Of a stretch of DNA of 64,000 nt, positions 22,301 through 35,400 are shown piece by piece. Source of the DNA: Pycnopodia helianthoides. Its lineage: Eukaryota > Echinodermata > Asteroidea > Forcipulatida > Asteriidae. Location of the stretch: the NCBI GenBank assembly GCA_032158295.1, contig CM063243.1:8440948-8504947 (forward strand), read 5' to 3'. The notes beneath the pieces are model-generated. The model had not been told where the DNA came from and searched no databases. It was given only the letters and a program-made list of their open reading frames with translations. Within the stretch, counting starts at the first letter, position 1. Each line of letters opens with the position of its first letter. The position numbers were made by a program, and so were the translations under genes.

Positions 22301-25092
22301 AGGAGAGAATACCAGCACAGGACTCTACTTGGGGACAAAAGTTCAAGTCCAATGAGAAAATGGTAAGCATGGACAATTTGAGGTATTTTGCATGTTTTTC
22401 GGTGTTTACCCCCTGTTTCTTAGCCTACATTTTACCATACAAATGTTGCTTTTATACTTTGGCTGCTAAAGGCCCTCTGTAGAAACAGTATCAGAGGAGC
22501 AGAAGAATCCATATGAGGCATGGGAATAGGAGTTTAACCTTTGAACCGATTCAAAATGGATGGCACAATGTAACTAGTATTGAGTGTGAAGTCTGTGGAA
22601 TAAAACAAACAAGGTCATCCATCTGTTTTTGTATTCTATTTTAGGGTTGAACAAAGAACAAATGACTAGAGAGGGACTTGAACCTGCGACCTCCGGGTTA
22701 AAGCGCATGTGCTCTACCAACTGAGCTATCTCGCCCTAATGCTGGTGGTCTCTCTATTTTGTCAATCTCTTTGTTCGGGGTGCCAGTCAGAAGCCATACA
22801 ACCATTAACTGCTGTGTGGCCAGGGATCACATCCAAGTTTATGATACAACCTTTGAAGTGACACATGCAACCTTGTGACTATTAAGTGACTGTACAATGT
22901 AGCCTACTTTTTTCTAATTGACCAATCTGCCCATCGTGGTGACTGCCTAGCAATGTAGCAATGGTTTTAATGTGGTTGGACGTGTACATACACTTAACCA
23001 ATTGCTTCTCATCACTTAGGAGTAAATGGTTAACTGCAGGGGTAGCGATTGTTGATGTGAATGATTAGTCTGCAGGTGCTGCATACTCCTAAGGAGTTGA
23101 GATGGTTCAGGAATGCTTAAGGCCCAATGAACATGGGTAGTAATAGTGTAAGGCGCTTTGATACAATGTTCAAAAGCACAAAATAAATGCCTGTTATTAT
23201 TATTGATTAATCTCACTTGAATATCGAGTTTATGTGTGAAACTTGCCTCTATTTTTGTTATGATTATGTGTTTCCTTCTCAGGTTGGCTATAATGACTTC
23301 GGTCAATGTATGATGCTCACAGAAGCCTCGATTGATGAACTCAACTCACGCCTGGAGAAACAAACAACCATGAGAAGATTCAGACCCAACCTTGTGGTGT
23401 CGGGAGCTGCTGCCTTTGATGAGGTAAAACAAAATCCAATCAAATTTTGAAACCCCCTCCCCTCAAAAAAGAAAAGAAAAAATGTGCTAATTCTGTCTAT
23501 CTGTCCATTAGAAAAGCGTTTTATTTTAGATAGAGTGATCATGTGTAATTAACAAATGCTAAATTGTCAGTGTGTATCCAATAATAGATGTCAATTGATT
23601 TAGTTCAACATTCTTTTAAAGTGACGGAAAAAAAATATCTTCGTAAAAAAGGATGAAGGACCAATTTTTCTTTCAGCAAATCATAGTTTTACAAGTATTG
23701 TTGTGGTAACATTTTTCATTTCTTGTCTATTTTGTTAAAAACATCTTAAAATATTTGTTCAAACAGGATAAATGGAAGTATGTGAAGATTGGTGACAAGC
23801 TGATATTCCGTAGGTCTCATGCATGTGGAAGGTAAGATTTAAACAAAAATATACACATTTTAGGGATGAGAAATATCAGGATTTAACTGAATTAAGACTT
23901 TTTCACGACTTCCCGGTGATAACAAATAGCTGTTAGTTTCTTAAGATATAAAGAAATCCTGCTCTCTGATGTACTTGTCTCGCTCTCTGTTCCTGTCTAG
24001 TGCAATCTGTAACTCCAGGGGTTGCTAAAAGGTGGTAATGTCTTCATTTCAATCTATCTATTAAAATTGGAATCTGAGCTTCAAACTTTTCTGTTTACAA
24101 TGACTCTCCACACCTGTTACTTCTTGTCGGTCCTTGGGTAGCCTCTTGTGGAGGAGAGAGTTTGGCTTCTCTACTACTACTCCGTTGACCTAATTGGCTG
24201 CTTGAGCGTGACGACACACACGTCACACATCACGACTATTCATGCAGCTAGCAAGCCCAACTGATGTACTCAACCCTTACATCAACCTTCATTGTCTTAA
24301 TCACGGTCGTAGTTGATCTCCTAGCTCTGCTTGGCTTCTGAGCTGAGGTATTCACAGGATCACCGACCTGCTGGCAGCTCTGGGTGTCTGAAGCAGTGCC
24401 CAGCAAAGATCAGACGTTTTTATTCGACCGGTCTTTGAGATCTTTGGCGCGGCAGGTTGCCGTAGAGATCGTCGTTACGAGATCACACACTATAAGCACA
24501 TTGAAACCACACCATACATCACATTTATACGATGATTTTGGTTCTAAATAATACCAATAATATTGTTTTCTCATTAGATGCAAATTGACAACCGTGGACC
24601 CAGAGACTGGTGTGATGAGTAAAGATAATGAACCACTGAAAACACTCAAAGAGTGAGTTTCCAGAGTTTTCATCAACGTTTTTTTGTTTCTTAGCCGATA
24701 GTTTTTACGATGTCCCCTTCTATAGAACCTAAGAATGAATTCCATACACTTTTGGAAATGTTTCCCCACATAGCTTTGACCAGTTCGCTACGGAATTAAA
24801 TCCTCCTTCCGTTACCTGTGCGGGATTATCGATCTGGAAGGATATTTTACACACGGTTGTTTTCGCAAGTTTTCAAATAATAGTTACTTCCGAGAATAAA
24901 AATGATACCATTCATTGCTTTTTTATGAATTCATCAACACTTATTTTGAAATTTTATTCCAGATTTCGATTGATGGACAAGTCAGACCCGGACAGTAAAA
25001 TCCTAGGCACTTCCCCAGTGTTTGGATCTAACCTGATGTGTGAGGTGTCTGGTACTCTGTGTGTCGGTGACATAGTATATGCTGCTTATTAA
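16358..25092 (+). CDS. MTARC: mARC-like MOSC-domain reductase, copy 2
   Basis: This is a tandem paralogue of copy 1, with the same predicted role in mitochondrial N-reduction. Certain exons: 19206-19462, 20477-20662, 22185-22362, 23283-23423, 23767-23831, 24578-24652, 24963-25092. Exons 2 to 7 have exactly the same lengths as in copy 1 (186, 178, 141, 65, 75, 130 bp). The anchor reads QQQQQVFIAGAAVLATAGVA, then GKLSTIFIHPIKSCRG, and in the MOSC domain FRPNLVVSGAAAFDE and the Mo-ligand region HACGRCKLTTVDPETGVM; it ends GDIVYAAY, stop. The first visible exon starts in phase 0 without a Met. The best start found is ATG ATG GAG at 16358-16366 before a perfect GTAAGT donor, giving MMEIFDALNLSQ and 346 residues. 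That first exon is inference; all else is directly read. No lesions were seen. Confidence 0.9.
16675..17010 (+). mobile_element. MITE (family 4), diverged
   Basis: It starts TTAAAGGAACATTACAGAATTGG and shares CTCGTGACC-GATGACC-like, GATCTCAAACTT and CAGGTTTGT blocks with the nested element at 47569-47916. The right end near GTGCTTACACTG is fuzzy. Confidence 0.5.
17011..18940. other. No further gene seen, probably intron 1 of mARC copy 2
   Basis: If the 16358 start is right, this is intronic. It includes a small palindromic run at 17528-17600 (TTACGGAATATCCGTAAA and CCGTAAATTTACGG) and no recognisable coding exon. Confidence 0.35.
18955..19055. repeat. GTTT-rich simple repeat
   Basis: A run rich in TTGTTG and (GTTT)n, ending in a T tract and a G tract. 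It is low-complexity DNA just upstream of the first certain exon of mARC copy 2. Confidence 0.8.
20198..20370. repeat. 21-bp minisatellite, about eight units
   Basis: The unit is built from TACGACTT, ATTATCTCGT and GCG and is repeated head to tail with small changes (GTGCG, GTACG, ACTTA variants). Since 21 is divisible by three, it keeps long open frames on the plus strand that encode only a periodic 7-residue peptide. It lies in an intron of mARC copy 2, less than 110 bp from the next exon. Confidence 0.85.
21040..21800. repeat. Block of short palindromes and TTCACGAA motifs
   Basis: Near 21045-21115 and 21690-21790, TTTGCGAT/ATCGCAAA and TTTGCAAA words recur in both orientations. Between them GCGTTTTCACGAA occurs three times, followed by AGCCAAAAA or GACAAAAA. 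GGACTTTTTGGC-CTTCGTGAAA appears near both ends. It is probably a degraded transposon with internal repeats. Confidence 0.5.
22641..22862 (-). mobile_element. tRNA-derived SINE (family B)
   Basis: The minus strand has an intact A box in GATAGCTCAGTTGGTAGAGC and a B box, GGTTCAAGTCC (tRNA-like body 22664-22737). The acceptor stem no longer pairs. A non-tRNA part with GAACAAAGAGATTGACAAAAT and GCTTCTGACTGGCACCCC follows on the upstream side. Relatives are at 50.1-50.6 and 54.5 kb. It lies in an intron of mARC copy 2. Confidence 0.75.
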
Positions 25093-26980
25093 ACATGATG
25101 TATATGTTGCTGTATAGCTGGGTGACTGTGAATGTATTTACAGGTACATAAACGCTGTGATGCCAATCCGCATGCTCACTATATACAAACTAGCCACAGC
25201 AGCCTCGCTACTGTATCGATATCTCTCGTCACTAACCCCTGAAATGGGAAGCACTGAAAAACAACACTGGTTAGCTAGCCATAAGTGACTGCGCCACGCT
25301 TTATAAAAACTTTTAACGCTTGTAGGGTGCTTAGTACGTGCCAAAATGCACGTATTTGTACGCAATACACTATAAATGAATCATGTTTTTACATGGTCAC
25401 CCTATTAAACTGCATGCACTTATCACAAGATCAAAAGAGAATGAGAGGGGAACAGTTGCTCTATGACTTAATGCGTCTTTTCATTGCGCGCTCTGCGTAG
25501 TCTCTATAACACAGAATGGATCAACCACAGGACTAACTAAAATATCCAGTATATTTAGATATTTCAAAGTCACACTTCCAGGGCGGGGTTACGATCGAGC
25601 AATGCATTGTGGGAAAGAAACAAAAATGGCGGAGCGAGATCGTACAGTGATTGCCATGGAAGCCCATGGGAAATACTTTTATTAATGTTTTTTTCTATAG
25701 GATTCATGTATTTTATTTAAACACACACGGGCACTTGATGTGTCCGATGCAGGGTTGTTGGTCTTGCTTTTCACTTAAGTGTTGCAGAGTCTCAATGTCC
25801 GCACAGTTATCGGTTTATGTTATGAGAAATGCCTGTGAACAATGAAATTAGTGTTTTGGCGTAACACCCAGTGATGTTCCAAGTTTAATCCTGTTTGATT
25901 CTGTGTAGAAAAGAGGAATGCTTTCCCAATAGCAGGAATCATTTTGTGATAATCGTAAAACAGTTGAATTTCCGATTGAGTTTTTCTACTGGATTGACCA
26001 TCATTATTTTATCGAATACTTAAGATTTTGTCCAAACTAATTGGATTGTTTGTGAGAAAAACGTTGACAACTTTTTCATTCGAAGGAGTATTTTTTTCGT
26101 TCGAACAAAGATTTTTATGTACTTACTTGCAAGTAAAAGATTCTGGATTCGCATAATTTACCAAAGTATTCTTATAATGGTATTTGCTACCTCATATTGT
26201 TAAAATTTGAATTGTACATAATAGCATAATATTTGTGTCAATGGTCCATAAATAAATTCTAGCCACCTTGTAATTTTGTGACTCATCAGTTGATAGTACA
26301 TTTCATGCTTAATGTTTTTTATGAATAGTTTGGTGAGGTGCAACGGAGGTTCTGAAAGTACCACCAATAGGAGGATGAATGGCAATTTTAAATCCTTTTA
26401 AAGGGGAGGAGGGAAAGCGTTGACCCTATCTTGTCTGTACTAAAGCCACGCCCATAATACCACTTTCTAACGTTGGGGTATGCTGTGAAGCTTTTTTAGC
26501 GATGCCGTTCAAATGACATTGAGAATTATGAATAATATAGAGGGAGGGACTGGGGTGCGGGCTATCATTATTTTTCAGTTGAGTACCACTGGCGACTATT
26601 GTTGTTAAGGTACTTTCAATGGTCTATGAGGTTGTCTTTCTCATCTGGACATCAAGGACCTCCCTCGTTTATTGCGCCCGTTCAAAAACTGTCCTTGTTT
26701 TGTCTTGTCTGATGGCTACTGCACCAATTGGTCGTTTGGCTACAACACCCCATTGGTCCTTTGATTAACTTCTTGGAATGTTGGACTTTTGTTGTAGTTG
26801 TTTTCTCCCAGTACAGTTTTCTTCTAGACCAATCAGGGTGCACCCCCACTAAATAAATTCACACAGCATACTGTGCAAAATGCTAAATATTCAAAAATAC
26901 TCGAACAAATACTTAAAAGTCTCGCAGCTTTTTACGGAAAGGGAAAGTTGCCAATTGACTCAGTCTTGTTATGGGGAGTC
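25093..26980. other. 3' flank of mARC copy 2 and intergenic DNA
   Basis: No supported gene. Near 25627 an ATGGCGGAG follows GCATTGTGGGAAA, which resembles a promoter-proximal first exon, but no donor or following exon could be matched. Confidence 0.35.
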
Positions 26981-26982
26981 CC

Positions 26983-27135
26983 AAGGCCTGTAGTCTTAGG
27001 TCAAGACGTCAATGATCGATAGCCAGTCAAGTTGGTTAAATCTTGCCGTAATAGGGCGCGCTATAACGATTTCCAACGAGCGCAGTACACTATCCGCTAT
27101 CGATCACTGACGTCTTGGTCCAAGACTACAAGGCC
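26983..27135. mobile_element. Short inverted-repeat element, about 150 bp
   Basis: AAGGCCTGTAGTCTT, CAAGACGTCA and GATCGATAGC on the left are matched in inverted order on the right by GCTATCGATC, TGACGTCTTG and AAGACTACAAGGCC. The pattern suits a small palindromic MITE. Confidence 0.7.
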
Positions 27136-27224
27136 CGTCGAGTTTTGGTGTTTTACGGGGCAGTTGCGCGAAGTTTTGTCTGGTGGATTGCTGTCACACC
27201 ATCATGGGAGTGGGCTAATTTCGG

Positions 27225-27350
27225 GACGTAACTTGTGACCTGACTTGACTTGCACAAAATTTGACTTGTGACTTGTGACTTGACTTGACCTGAGCGAAAA
27301 TTATTTGTGACTTTACTTGACTTGAGCTAAGATGACTTGCGACTTGATAT
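27225..27350. repeat. GACTTGACTT-rich simple repeat
   Basis: GACTTG, GTGACTTG and TTGACTTGA words follow one another with slight variation. Low complexity, with no function visible. Confidence 0.7.
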
Positions 27351-28250
27351 CCATAAGCAATGCCCTTTTCGAAACCACGGTATTTTGGGCTTCGGCTTAG
27401 TCAGTTATTTTGAAAACGTGCTTTTGGCATGAAGCTTCAATCGGATGGACGAATCATGAAGCCTGAGTCCACACCGTAAGTTGTGATTTCGAAAAGGTCC
27501 TGATTTTGTTCATCCCAAGAGGGCGCTGTGTTTTTAGCAACTGCGCGAGTTCATTCAGTGCAGAAACTAGATAATCGCGGGTTCAATGTTCGTATGTCGT
27601 CTGCTCACGGTGGTCTAAAATCAAAACATTTTCATCACAAAAAATCGGTAAGCAAGGATTTGTTTGTTTTAGTTTATTGATAAGTTCGTCTGGAAATAGC
27701 TTGTAGATTCTTGGTGTGTAGGGCACAATTTTAGCACTTCTATTTTGTGACATAAAACTAAAATTTGTTTGTTGTTGAATGCGACATTGTCATTGTGTAC
27801 ATGATTATTACTTTCGTATGGTGTCACTTTACCTTCTAGTTCTAATCTATAAAATATATGGCGTATACGGACGCAATGTGACATAAAAATACACTAGTTA
27901 TTCATAGTTACTTCTTACCTGCAAGTGTAATGTCCGAAAATTTGGCACATGGAGTTTCTTTGCGTTCATAATTCATTTTCAATCAAAACTTGCCCAAAAT
28001 GCCTGAGCTGAGCCTGAGGTCGGCTTGGAATTTGTGCAATTTGCACCAATCCACCGGCCGGCTGTTTGCTGTAATTTGATGTGGTTTCTGATTATGCGCA
28101 GACGACAAATGGATTGTCACAAACAAAAAAACTGCAGCACCTTTTTTCGGTGTGGGGGGGGGCCTGGGGGAGGGGGGGAGGGACTATGATTATAACTATG
28201 ACAAGGATCATGAATGGCTGAGTTTGGTGTGAGGGGACTTTGACTATGAC

Positions 28251-28808
28251 GAGGTTCATTCCGGCGCTATCATCTCCACGAAGATGATAGCTCATAGACT
28301 AGGGTAGGATAGGAGTAGGGGGGTGTTATAGGTTGTTATCGTGGGAATTGGTTGTGAGGGTATGTGATGTGTGGATGCAAAAACACCAATAATAAAAATA
28401 ACATAATTTCTTTTTATAAGGCTAATCATCCGTTACTTGCAGCATGAGAAGCTGAATTGTGAAGGATGGGGCTACAAACAATGTGTTCAAGCCACAGGAA
28501 AGGAACATTTGGCAGCCAGCTAGAACTAGTATGAGGTTCGTTCTGCTATCGTCTCCTTGAAGACGATAACGGAACGAACTGCATTATAGCTCTAGGAGTA
28601 GGGGGGGGGTTATCGGATGTAATGTGAGGATTAGGGGCTGGTTGCGAGGGTTTGTAATGTGAGGATGCAATAAGACCAATATTTTAAAAATATATTAATA
28701 ATTTATGAGGCTAATCATCCTTACTCGCAGCTGAGAAGCTAAATTGCGAAGAATAGGGCTACCATGTGTTCAAGCCGCAGGCATGCAAAGGAACATTTGG
28801 CAGCCAGC
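28251..28808. repeat. Diverged tandem duplication, two ~280-bp units each headed by a hairpin
   Basis: Unit 1 (28251-28532) and unit 2 (28533-28808) both run from GAGGTTC-TT, through a hairpin, a G-rich run, a GGATGCAA block and GGCTAATCATCC, to GGAACATTTGGCAGCCAGC. The hairpin of unit 1 is GCTATCATCT/AGATGATAGC; that of unit 2 is TATCGTCT/AGACGATA inside an outer GTTCGTT/AACGAAC stem. The stem bases differ between units but pairing is kept. Confidence 0.75.
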
Positions 28809-29488
28809 AAAATCAACCCATTTATGACCACGGAGCACAGCCAGAGATCAAAACTGTTTGATTTTCAGGAGGGAGGAAAACCAGAGGGCCTGGAGATCGA
28901 ATTTATCCTTGTGGCATATGAGAGAACCAACATTTGTTGGAAAGATGTAATGGCCGATAATCAACCCATGCCTGGTTGAACAGATGGCATCCTGGACAGC
29001 TAAAGAGAGATGAAAGGCCTCATGACAATGCCGTATAATCTGTCTTTACAAAATCTTGGCTGGTATTTAATAAACACTTTAAGAGTTAACCTGTTCATAT
29101 CATGTGTGCAGTGCCTTTTGACCAGGGCCACTGAACCAGGACCACAGGGACTCCTCAAAACACTCGCAATCTACTACAGTGTCTTACCACGCTCGGCCTG
29201 TTGACATGACGAAATCTGCCAACACGCACAGAAACTCGGTAGGCCAGTTTATAAGACCGCCGCTGCATTTTGCGTAAGAGTTTTGTGTGTTATTGCATCC
29301 TCCGAAGCAAACTATAGTTTATAGGCCTTAAGGCAAAGAATTTGAAGCTAAACAAGGCATTTTGGAAAAAATATTCTCGCACCAAGCAGGCTTTGAATGA
29401 ATGAGGTGTTAAGATGGACTGTCTGTGCAAATTAGGGCTTATTATTTCTCATTGTTTTCCCACCATCTTTTTTTTACCAGAGCAAAAC

Positions 29489-32400
29489 ATGGGAGAGAAT
29501 AGGAAGCTCAACAGAGTGCCCTCCAGCATTCAAGATTCTGGAGGAGTTAAAGATCCAGCAATAGAGCTCCGCCGTGACACGGAGACGCACCATTTTGATC
29601 CAGAGACTAGTCTTGAAACTATTGCTGTGTGCTCTCAACCTGAGCTCAAAGGGCGGGACCTAACTTTTCCTTTAGTGCCTTCTATCAGCGTCGCTTCTAC
29701 GTATAGAATCAATCGAGTGGATGATTATAACGATTGTATAAAGGTGAGTTTTGGAGACTATGTATGCAAGACGTTAGCAAGGATCTGGGCTCACTTTCAT
29801 AAAGCTGTTTATCATAAACCAAGTATTTTGTGCCTACTGTAGAGCATTTTCTCAGATGGCACATTTCTACAACAATGGGGGAAGTCTGCCATGCTGGATT
29901 ACCTAGGCGTAGTGCCTAGCGGCATTGTGTTTTCTAGCACAAGCTCTACACGTCTTCTAAGTAGTAACGTGTGCTGGTGGCATCCAGCATGGCGAGTGAT
30001 GAAATAAAGATGTCATCTGAGAGGGATCTATAGCCGGAGGGTCTGCGTAAGCATTATTGTATTTCACAAACAGTTGAGAAGTTTCAACAGCATGTGTGCG
30101 CATTCACACTAAACTGTTGCATCCCTCATCTGCCCACAATACCAGAACAGTTAGCATGCTTTTTGCTTTGCTAATGTCATAAGCAACAGAAGGGCTGCTC
30201 AGTAAGTAGAAAAATGTCTGCATACAGGGCCCAATTTCTGCTTAAGCAGAAAATATTGCTTAACAATTTTCTGCTAAGCAGAAATCAGCAGGATAACAGC
30301 CACAAATTGTACACGTGACATGGTAGTTTGGCCGGTAACCTTATTCTGGTAAGCATAATTTTGTTTTGCTTAGCTACTTTTCGTGCTTAAACAGCTCTAT
30401 GCAATTGGGCCCAATTTCATGGAGCTGCTTCTGGTTTTTTGAAAGTGAAGTTTGAAGCTTTGTATGGCGTGAATAATAGAAAAGTAACTATTACTAGTAA
30501 TTTTGCGGGTACAAAATGTGTAAATCTCTTTTGAGTGTTAGCTCAAAAAAAGAGCCAGTTGGTCAGGATATTTTTAACAGTATACTTCGCTTGTTAGCAT
30601 GGAGTCAGTTGTACGATCCAACAGTGAACAAGTACTTTATTATCAATTACTGTTTATACATCCGTTTGGAACGATACCAGACAATCAACTCCCTTGAATT
30701 CCATCTATCTTCCTTCTGTCAGGTTATTCTTAAGTTATACTTACGAATGGAATGTCATCATTATGCTTCTATTAACGATATTAATGCTTCTATTTAATAC
30801 CATCACAGCACACAACTTGTCAGCAGAGGACCCTAGCGCAGAAGGTGCAGGTGTGCAATGTAAACACAACGTTCTTTGCATTGCGCACCACATATCAATC
30901 ATTATGTACAGGTGCGGCGCATTGCTCGCACGAGCCTATCGCTGCATACCTGATAATCAATAGCTGATAAGTCTATAATCAATTCCTATTGAACTATACA
31001 TAATTTCACAACACGACTTTGGGGACTTTATCTTCCTTAGGATGGTTACATTTACAGCAGGATTGCCAATCATTCGTGTGAGTCGGCCGCTCATGCCATC
31101 AACTCTCTGGAAGGGGGTGTGGGCACTTTGGTGTTTTCCTGTGGCATGGGAGCCATTACAACAACCCTACTGACTCTGCTGAAAGCTGGTGACCATGTGG
31201 TAAGATACACACATCGTAAATGGTTCCCAAAGTAACAGGTGTGTGTGCGTACTTTTTTTGAAAATTCTTTGAACAGTTTTCAAAGTTTTTTGTTGCCTAT
31301 ATTGGCTACTTGATTATAGATCTCTTTGAAGGAATGATGCATAATTATTGATATGAAAGCTTACTTTTAACAAACTTATGCAGGTACCAAGTCCTTGAGA
31401 AATATGTTGTGTCAGTGTTTTTTTAAACTTGTTTGAAACATGGATAGCCAAGAAAATGTGCCCTTTGTATGACCTTTGTTGAAAGTAGCAGGATTGGAAT
31501 AAATATTCTCTCCCAAAATGAAATGAAGTATTTATATATCTAAAGTGTGTACAACTGTGTGAGATGAAAACAGCCCCCCAAACAATCATTGCCTAATTTG
31601 AACGGCTAAATCCCTACAAATCCCGTAAAAAAAAGTATACCCTCTACTCGCTGTTGCATGGGAAACATTTAACTGTATGTTTCTGTATTACATCTTTGTT
31701 GAAAATTTCAGGATTGGACTTAGAATAAATAATATAAAATGAAATAATAAAAGTTAAGCCTGACATGTATAACTTACACAGTGTATACATGAGAAAATAG
31801 AAGAATTAGTTGTTGCAAACCTTATTGCAAACTGCTTACCATCCAAAAATAGTTAATGGCCTGACGTTTTGACCCTAGCAGAGTCTTTCTCGAAGGCTAA
31901 AACGCTAAAACCATTTAGTCTTCGAACCAGTCTCTGCTAGGGTAGAACCTCGTGCCCTTAACTATTTTTTTTTTGCACAGTTTATACATCTGTATATTTT
32001 AATTGATGTTTTCTTCTGTGCGTTAGATTGCACCAGACTCTGCATATTCTGGCACTTACTCCGTCATGAAGACCATGCTTCCAAATTACGGTATCGAGGT
32101 GTCGTTCATCAAGGCATGTGACATTGAAGAGTACAGAAAAGCAATCAAACCAAACACCAAGTTATTCTACGGTGAAACACCCTGCAACCCATGCTTAGGT
32201 GTGCTTGACTTGAAGGCATTTGCGGACATCACTAAGACGGTCCCCAGTGCCATCAGTGTAGTGGACTCTACCTTTGGGTCTCCCTTCCTGCAGCGCCCTC
32301 TGGAGCTCGGTGTAGACGTTGTCGTTCACAGTTGGTAAGATTATTACAACTCACACCATGTTGAAACTCTAGGGAAATTATGGCTACACAGACCATACAA

Positions 32401-35400
32401 TTACTTGACTTGAAGTCTAGTTCCACTGTCGATTCATGCATGGGAAGCTACAATCCCGGCCATATCTCGTTGGGCCCCCCTGCCCCCTTTCAATGTTGAA
32501 TCACATAGTTGCACGGTCTTCTGCGTTCCAGACAACATTGAGCGGGGGGACGGGGGACGGGGGAGAGAATGTTTATTGTGAGACAGGGAATGGTTATTGT
32601 ATGGTTATTTTAACGTTATAGGAACGGGTGGCCCAAGCATTTTGGCCGGGATTGTCTGAAATTCTTTCAGCGTGATTTTTTAATTTCTTATTACAAAATA
32701 AGGCTTTAAAAAGACTATGAATGTCCATAGACACCGAATGTCCGTTTACTGCTGAGTAGGACGTTACAAAACAGCAAGGATGTTTTTGTGGGGGGGGGGG
32801 GGGACGACGGGGAGAGAATGTTTATTGTCAGGGGATGTCGACAGTGAATGTTTATTGTAGCGTTGGGAATGGGTGGCCCAAGCATTTTGCGCGGGATTGT
32901 CTGAAAGTTCCGTTAGTTGATTTTGCGGAGTTGACTGCACACAGATATACTCCAATCTTTGGTGGATCAGAGACAATTCATAAGTGAAGCAAAGCATTTG
33001 ATACATAGTTATAGAAAGCAAGAGCCAATTTACAACATGGTGTTTCGTGGCTTAATTTCGAACGAAAATCGTGCATATATTCGTCTTTTGCGGAAGAGCG
33101 GAAAATCACAGAGAGAAATAGCGGCAACGTGCAATGTATCCCGTAGTTCTGTTCAGCGGAATTGTAAACATGAAGGGCAAGTTCACCGGTGTCACCGTGG
33201 CCGAGGTGGGCGAAAAAGACTTCTTTCTAAGCGCCAGGAGCGTCTTTTGGTGAGAAATGTACAGAAACTTAGGAAAACAGAGGGGCCATTTACCTCGGCA
33301 AGACTAAAGTCTGCATGCGGACTGATGCATGTCTCGTATAGAACCATGAGGCGCGCCATGAATAGACTTGGATTCAAGTACAGGCAAGCTCGTAAAAAGG
33401 GACTTGTAACGGATTTGGATCTGAAGAAGAGAGTGGGGTTCGCCAAGAAGATGACCCGTCAGTACCCGCCAAATGTGTGGACAGATCACGCATGTCTGAC
33501 GGTTCACCACACGATTCACCATGGCATGTTTGCTTGTAACTTACGTGAAAAAGGTTTTTGTTCAACACGAAAAGGGTATTACAGTGCACAAACAACACAT
33601 AACCTGTTCATATTCTTTTGAACCACCTCATTCGGTTATTTGGCAGAAAATCAAACGGTTAACCCTCAAAACCAAAATAGAAAAGAAATTTATGAAATCT
33701 CTTTATTTACTCTACTACGGTGAACCGTGTAGACTTGGTTTCAAGCCTGCGATCGTGGCTTTTAGTCTACTTGATAGCCAATACATTATTGGGCTAAATA
33801 GCGCACATTGTTATATTGGCCCATGATAGCTTATCTGTGGGGGCGTTTCTCGTGCCTGATACAGAGGAATAACCGCGATCTCAGACTTGAAATCAAGTCT
33901 ATGAATGGTGTAAGTCTATGAATGGTGTAATGGTTAAGAGATACGCTTAACAAGTCAAATGTCTTGAACCTAAATGGAGTTCAGGAGAGACAACATGCTC
34001 GTGTTTTTTTCTCTTATTTTTATCACCTTCCTCGACAAACAATGAATGTTCATTGCTTATAACCATTCTTTCATTTTTCAATCCCATTGTTTCTATTCTC
34101 TTTTTACTTATTTTGTATTAATGCTCACAACATAATACCACCCCCAACAAAAAAATTACACAAATTTCAACAACCAAAATGTTGCCTGTGTGTGTTCTTT
34201 TGTGTTCAAACGCTCTACTCGGCAAGAAATAGTCATTTACTGTCAAAGCACAATCATAGTCAGCCCCCCCCCTCCCCGACAAAAACATCCTCACTGCTTC
34301 GAATTGTGTATTAACGCCGTTTTCAGCAATACATGAACATTGGCTGTCTCTGAACATTCTTAGTCAGCCCCCCCCCCCCACAAAATCATCCTTGCTGATT
34401 TGAATTTTGTTTTAACGCCCTACTCAGCGATGAATGGCAATCACTGTCTTTGGACATTCATAGTCATTTTAAAGCCTTATTTTGTAATGTTTAACCAAAA
34501 AAATCACGCTTACAAAATTTCAGACATGTCTGAAATTCTTTCAGCGTGATTTTTTAATTTCTTATTACAAAATAAGGCTTTAAAAAGACTATGAATGTCC
34601 ATAGACACCGAATGTCCGTTTACTGCTGAGTAGGACGTTACAAAACAGCAAGGATGTTTTTGTGGGGGGGGGGGGGACGACGGGGAGAGAATGTTTATTG
34701 TCAGGGGATGTCGACAGTGAATGTTTATTGTAGCGTTGGGAATGGGTGGCCCAAGCATTTTGCGCGGGATTGTCTGAAAGTTCCGTTAGTTGATTTTGCG
34801 GAGTTGACTGCACACAGATATACTCCAATCTTTGGTGGATCAGAGACAATTCATAAGTGAAGCAAAGCATTTGATACATAGTTATAGAAAGCAAGAGCCA
34901 ATTTACAACATGGTGTTTCGTGGCTTAATTTCGAACGAAAATCGTGCATATATTCGTCTTTTGCGGAAGAGCGGAAAATCACAGAGAGAAATAGCGGCAA
35001 CGTGCAATGTATCCCGTAGTTCTGTTCAGCGGAATTGTAAACATGAAGGGCAAGTTCACCGGTGTCACCGTGGCCGAGGTGGGCGAAAAAGACTTCTTTC
35101 TAAGCGCCAGGAGCGTCTTTTGGTGAGAAATGTACAGAAACTTAGGAAAACAGAGGGGCCATTTACCTCGGCAAGACTAAAGTCTGCATGCGGACTGATG
35201 CATGTCTCGTATAGAACCATGAGGCGCGCCATGAATAGACTTGGATTCAAGTACAGGCAAGCTCGTAAAAAGGGACTTGTAACGGATTTGGATCTGAAGA
35301 AGAGAGTGGGGTTCGCCAAGAAGATGACCCGTCAGTACCCGCCAAATGTGTGGACAGATCACGCATGTCTGACGGTTCACCACACGATTCACCATGGCAT

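Noticed and set aside
25627..25680. ATGGCGGAG start after GCATTGTGGGAAA as a first exon of the PLP enzyme
   Set aside because: No good donor in frame and no phase match to the 29.48-kb acceptor.
28140..28190. G-rich run as a CRISPR or regulatory array
   Set aside because: Simple G tracts only; no spaced repeats, and the genome is eukaryotic.
29414..29488. Upstream in-frame ATG adding 25 residues to the PLP enzyme
   Set aside because: The stretch is a pyrimidine-rich intron end with a clear TTTACCAG acceptor before the chosen ATG, and the extra residues look hydrophobic and non-conserved.
33192..33826. Antisense and downstream frames repeated in all three Tc1-like copies
   Set aside because: The antisense frames are shadows of the helix-turn-helix coding region, and the 101-codon downstream frame has no recognisable feature.
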